NCBI GenBank assembly: GCA_017656265.1
Contig: JACDOD010000014.1
Span: 1-64,000, forward strand
Length of the DNA stretch: 64,000 nucleotides
Origin: Bacillaceae bacterium
GTDB taxonomy: Bacteria; Bacillota; Bacilli; Bacillales; Alkalibacillaceae
Direction of reading: 5' to 3'
The stretch's first letter is position 1. Every line of letters begins with the position of its first letter. Position numbers and translations under genes: made by a program. Below are positions 61,945 through 64,000 of the stretch, one piece after another. The notes under the pieces were generated by a model. The model saw nothing but the letters and a program-made list of their open reading frames with translations. It was not told where the DNA came from and ran no database searches.

Positions 61945-63533
61945 CCATGACGTTCCAAGTATTAATCAGTGATCCATTAAGCGAAGAAGGTATTCACCCA
62001 TTAATTGAAGCTGACAACATCGAGGTTCATATGCTTACATCATTATCTAAGGAAGAATTGATGGAGCGTATCCCTGAATATGATGCACTGCTTGTTCGGA
62101 GCCAGACAAAGGTGACGAAAGACATCATTGAAAAAGCTTCTCGCCTGAAAGTCATCGGCAGAGCTGGAGTTGGTGTGGACAATATCGATTTAGATGCGGC
62201 GACAGAACACGGGATTGTCGTTGTCAATTCACCAGACGGTAATACTAACTCTGCTGCTGAGCATACCATGGCCATGCTGATGGCACTGGCCCGTAAAATT
62301 CCGCAGGCACATACATCGGTTAAAAATCACGAATGGAACCGGAAAGCGTTTGTCGGTGTTGAACTGAAAGACAAAACCCTCGGTATTATCGGTTTAGGGC
62401 GAATCGGAACAGAGGTCGCTTATCGTGCAAAAGGACAGCGATTAAAAGTCATTGCTTATGATCCGTATCTGACGGAAGAAAAAGCAAAACGATTAGGGGT
62501 CCAGTACGGAACACTAGATGATGTACTGAGCAAGTCAGACTTTATCACTATTCACACACCGCTCTTAAAACAAACAAGACATATTCTGAACGCCGGCGCT
62601 TTTAAAAAGATGAAAGATGGCGTACAAATCCTGAACTGCGCCCGGGGCGGACTGATCGATGAAGATGCCCTGTACCGTGCCATTAAAAGCAAAAAGGTGA
62701 AGGGGGCAGCTCTGGATGTTTTTGAAGAAGAGCCGGTGAAAAATTTCAAATTGCTTGATCTCCCGGAAGTGATCGCTACTCCTCACCTCGGCGCCAGCAC
62801 TGTCGAAGCACAGGAAAACGTTGCAGTGGATGTCAGTCACGATGTCATCAATATCTTAAATGGCGGACTTCCGCAAAACCCTGTCAATATGCCATCTGTA
62901 TCTGGAGAAGTGATGGAAAAAATTGAACCATATTTTAACTTATCAGAAAAGCTAGGGAAATTTGTCGCCCGGATTACCAAAGAACCTATTGAAGAAGTTA
63001 CCCTTATCTTTTCCGGCAGCCTGACGGAATTAGACGTTTCCCCGCTGGTCCGGAATGCTGTAAAAGGAATGCTCAAACCTTATCTCGGGGAGAATGTCAA
63101 TGATGTAAATGCAACATTCCTTGCTAACCGGAAAGGAATTACCATAAATGAAAGTAAAACATCACAGACGAAGGGTTTTACCAATCTCATTACGATGGAA
63201 GTACGGACAAAGACGACTGTTAATACAGTGGCCGGCACCTTACTCAATGGTCTTGGAACAAGAATTGTAAAAATAGATAACTATAGCGTTGACGTTGTAC
63301 CAGTAGGTCATCTCCTGCTAATCGAGCATAAGGACCAGCCCGGAGCTATCGGACGTGTTGGAAGCCTGCTCGGACAGCATGATGTCAATATCGCAACTAT
63401 GCAAGTTGGCCGCTCCAATGTTGGAGGAGATGCGATTATGATCCTGACCATCGACAAACCTGCAGATGATCAATGTATGGAAGATTTAAAAAAGGTGACA
63501 GATATCAAACACGTAACAGCTATTGAGCTATAA
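61941..63533 (+). CDS. serA: D-3-phosphoglycerate dehydrogenase
   Basis: First enzyme of serine synthesis, 530 residues. Its start overlaps the aminotransferase stop; MTMTFQ or the second ATG is possible. N-terminal D-isomer dehydrogenase domains include VIGRAGVGVDNIDLDAATEH, the NAD loop GLGRIGTEVA near 150, GGLIDEDALY and catalytic HLGAST. An intervening ASB domain follows, then a C-terminal ACT domain (about 455-530, LLIEHKDQPGAIGRVGSLLG), the usual site of serine feedback. Confidence 0.96.
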   Translation: MTMTFQVLISDPLSEEGIHPLIEADNIEVHMLTSLSKEELMERIPEYDALLVRSQTKVTKDIIEKASRLKVIGRAGVGVDNIDLDAATEHGIVVVNSPDGNTNSAAEHTMAMLMALARKIPQAHTSVKNHEWNRKAFVGVELKDKTLGIIGLGRIGTEVAYRAKGQRLKVIAYDPYLTEEKAKRLGVQYGTLDDVLSKSDFITIHTPLLKQTRHILNAGAFKKMKDGVQILNCARGGLIDEDALYRAIKSKKVKGAALDVFEEEPVKNFKLLDLPEVIATPHLGASTVEAQENVAVDVSHDVINILNGGLPQNPVNMPSVSGEVMEKIEPYFNLSEKLGKFVARITKEPIEEVTLIFSGSLTELDVSPLVRNAVKGMLKPYLGENVNDVNATFLANRKGITINESKTSQTKGFTNLITMEVRTKTTVNTVAGTLLNGLGTRIVKIDNYSVDVVPVGHLLLIEHKDQPGAIGRVGSLLGQHDVNIATMQVGRSNVGGDAIMILTIDKPADDQCMEDLKKVTDIKHVTAIEL

Positions 63534-63537
63534 TGAA

Positions 63538-63569
63538 AGGGCTGCCTCAGGACAGTGAGGCGGCCCTTT
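63538..63569 (+). terminator. Terminator after serA
   Basis: AAGGGCTGCCTCA pairs with TGAGGCGGCCCTT (one G-T) around a six-base loop and runs into T residues. Confidence 0.9.
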
Positions 63570-63639
63570 TTATAATTAAATCTCACCTAATCTGCATGAT
63601 CACGGCAGTCAAGTTATGCTAATTTAGCTCATACAGTAC

Positions 63640-63764
63640 TTATCTGTATCCGGGACGCAGTTATCAATCCTAGTAGCAAGTTATCTATTCTTCGCGCAGG
63701 GTTATCTGTTCTTCACATGAAATTAACTATTCCTCACCCTGAATTATCTCCTCTTGCCCAAACT
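63640..63764. repeat. Degenerate 20-21-bp tandem repeat, about six units
   Basis: TTATCT/TTAACT-headed units begin at 63640, 63661, 63681, 63702, 63723 and 63744. The motif is roughly TTATCTATTCTTCRCRC plus four variable bases. The unit length equals that of the minisatellite at 8501, but the sequence differs. Stops occur in most frames. Confidence 0.75.
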
Positions 63765-63809
63765 CAACTTTGTTCTATCTACCTCCAATATGGAACCATA
63801 TAAACAAAT

Positions 63810-63832
63810 AGGCTCAGATGAACTCTGAGCCT
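63810..63832 (-). terminator. Terminator after the histidinol-phosphatase gene
   Basis: On the minus strand AGGCTCAGA pairs with TCTGAGCCT and is followed by ATTTGTTT. Confidence 0.7.
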
Positions 63833-63843
63833 CCTTTCCCCCT

Positions 63844-64000
63844 TTACCCGAGGGGAAATGTTTCTTTTTTTCTTTGCGTAAATGTCTGAATTTCATTATA
63901 ACCCACTGACCTGGCCAGCTTCAATGACTGGTCATAGGCGTATCCCACATGTTTCGGGGCATGGGCATCGGAACACAAAACAATTCCTACTCCTTTATCA
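63844..64000 (-). CDS. hisJ: PHP-family histidinol-phosphatase (3' end only)
   Basis: Only the last 51 codons lie in the window; the start is beyond position 64000. The frame reads DKGVGIVLCSDAHAPKHVGY, then AYDQSLKLARSVGYNEIQTF, then TQRKKETFPLG and stop. The SDAH-P-HVG motif is the C-terminal metal-binding part of PHP phosphoesterases, and the tail resembles Bacillus HisJ, which makes histidinol. Other PHP proteins cannot be fully excluded from this piece. Confidence 0.7.
   Translation of the reverse strand, partial: DKGVGIVLCSDAHAPKHVGYAYDQSLKLARSVGYNEIQTFTQRKKETFPLG

Overview
The window looks like a chromosomal segment of a low-to-moderate GC, spore-forming member of the Bacillaceae, probably a salt-tolerant one (Virgibacillus / Halobacillus / Oceanobacillus type). 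This rests on a glycine-betaine importer, on sporulation-associated genes (prkA, yhbH, asnO) that share sigma-E-like -10 boxes, on Bacillus-style operons (appDFABC, odhAB, mntABCD, marR-MMPL), on strong AGGAGG ribosome binding sites with many TTG/GTG starts, and on a Bacillus-type T-box. No phage, CRISPR or intact insertion sequence was seen. The genus is inferred from content only.

Layout. 1-8.2 kb: a 52-bp tandem repeat, the betaine transporter (binding protein, permease, ATPase order), a small zinc-ribbon membrane protein, and a marR-MMPL exporter operon. 8.2-17.4 kb: a 9 x 21-bp minisatellite, a MurG-like glycosyltransferase, a MATE pump, an aldehyde dehydrogenase, asnO, a LysM-CAP protein, a LigB dioxygenase and a small exported peptide, separated by dispersed mirror-ended repeats. 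17.6-21.2 kb: yhbH, whose last 173 bp are duplicated. Between the two copies lies an AT-rich 2.3-kb cassette that reads as a cyclic-di-GMP module: a LuxR-type regulator broken at a run of ten A, a cyclic-di-GMP-I (GEMM) riboswitch with terminator, an EAL phosphodiesterase with a full catalytic set, and a PilZ-like membrane-anchored protein. 22-34.7 kb: the app oligopeptide permease, odhAB and prkA. 34.8-45 kb: an ABC-class ATPase, queG, ogt, an amidase-domain protein, trmL, tRNA-Gly, a DUF1540 gene and mntABCD behind MntR-like boxes.

46.3-60.1 kb: two convergent operons that together spell a route from L-lysine to crotonyl-CoA. The minus-strand operon encodes an aminotransferase, a ThDP-dependent decarboxylase-like enzyme, an aminoadipate-semialdehyde-dehydrogenase-like ALDH, lysine 6-dehydrogenase, an IclR regulator and a DUF3870 protein, behind a near-consensus promoter with palindromes just downstream. 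The plus-strand operon encodes a CaiB CoA-transferase (apparent CTG start), a glutaryl-CoA-dehydrogenase-like enzyme, an APC permease, an omega-aminotransferase and a GabD/DavD-type semialdehyde dehydrogenase. The step 2-oxoadipate to glutarate semialdehyde by the ThDP enzyme is my inference and the most novel part of the scheme.

60.3-64 kb: a T-box with features of a serine T-box controls a class V aminotransferase and serA (serine synthesis), followed by a degenerate ~21-bp tandem repeat and the 3' end of a PHP-family histidinol phosphatase.
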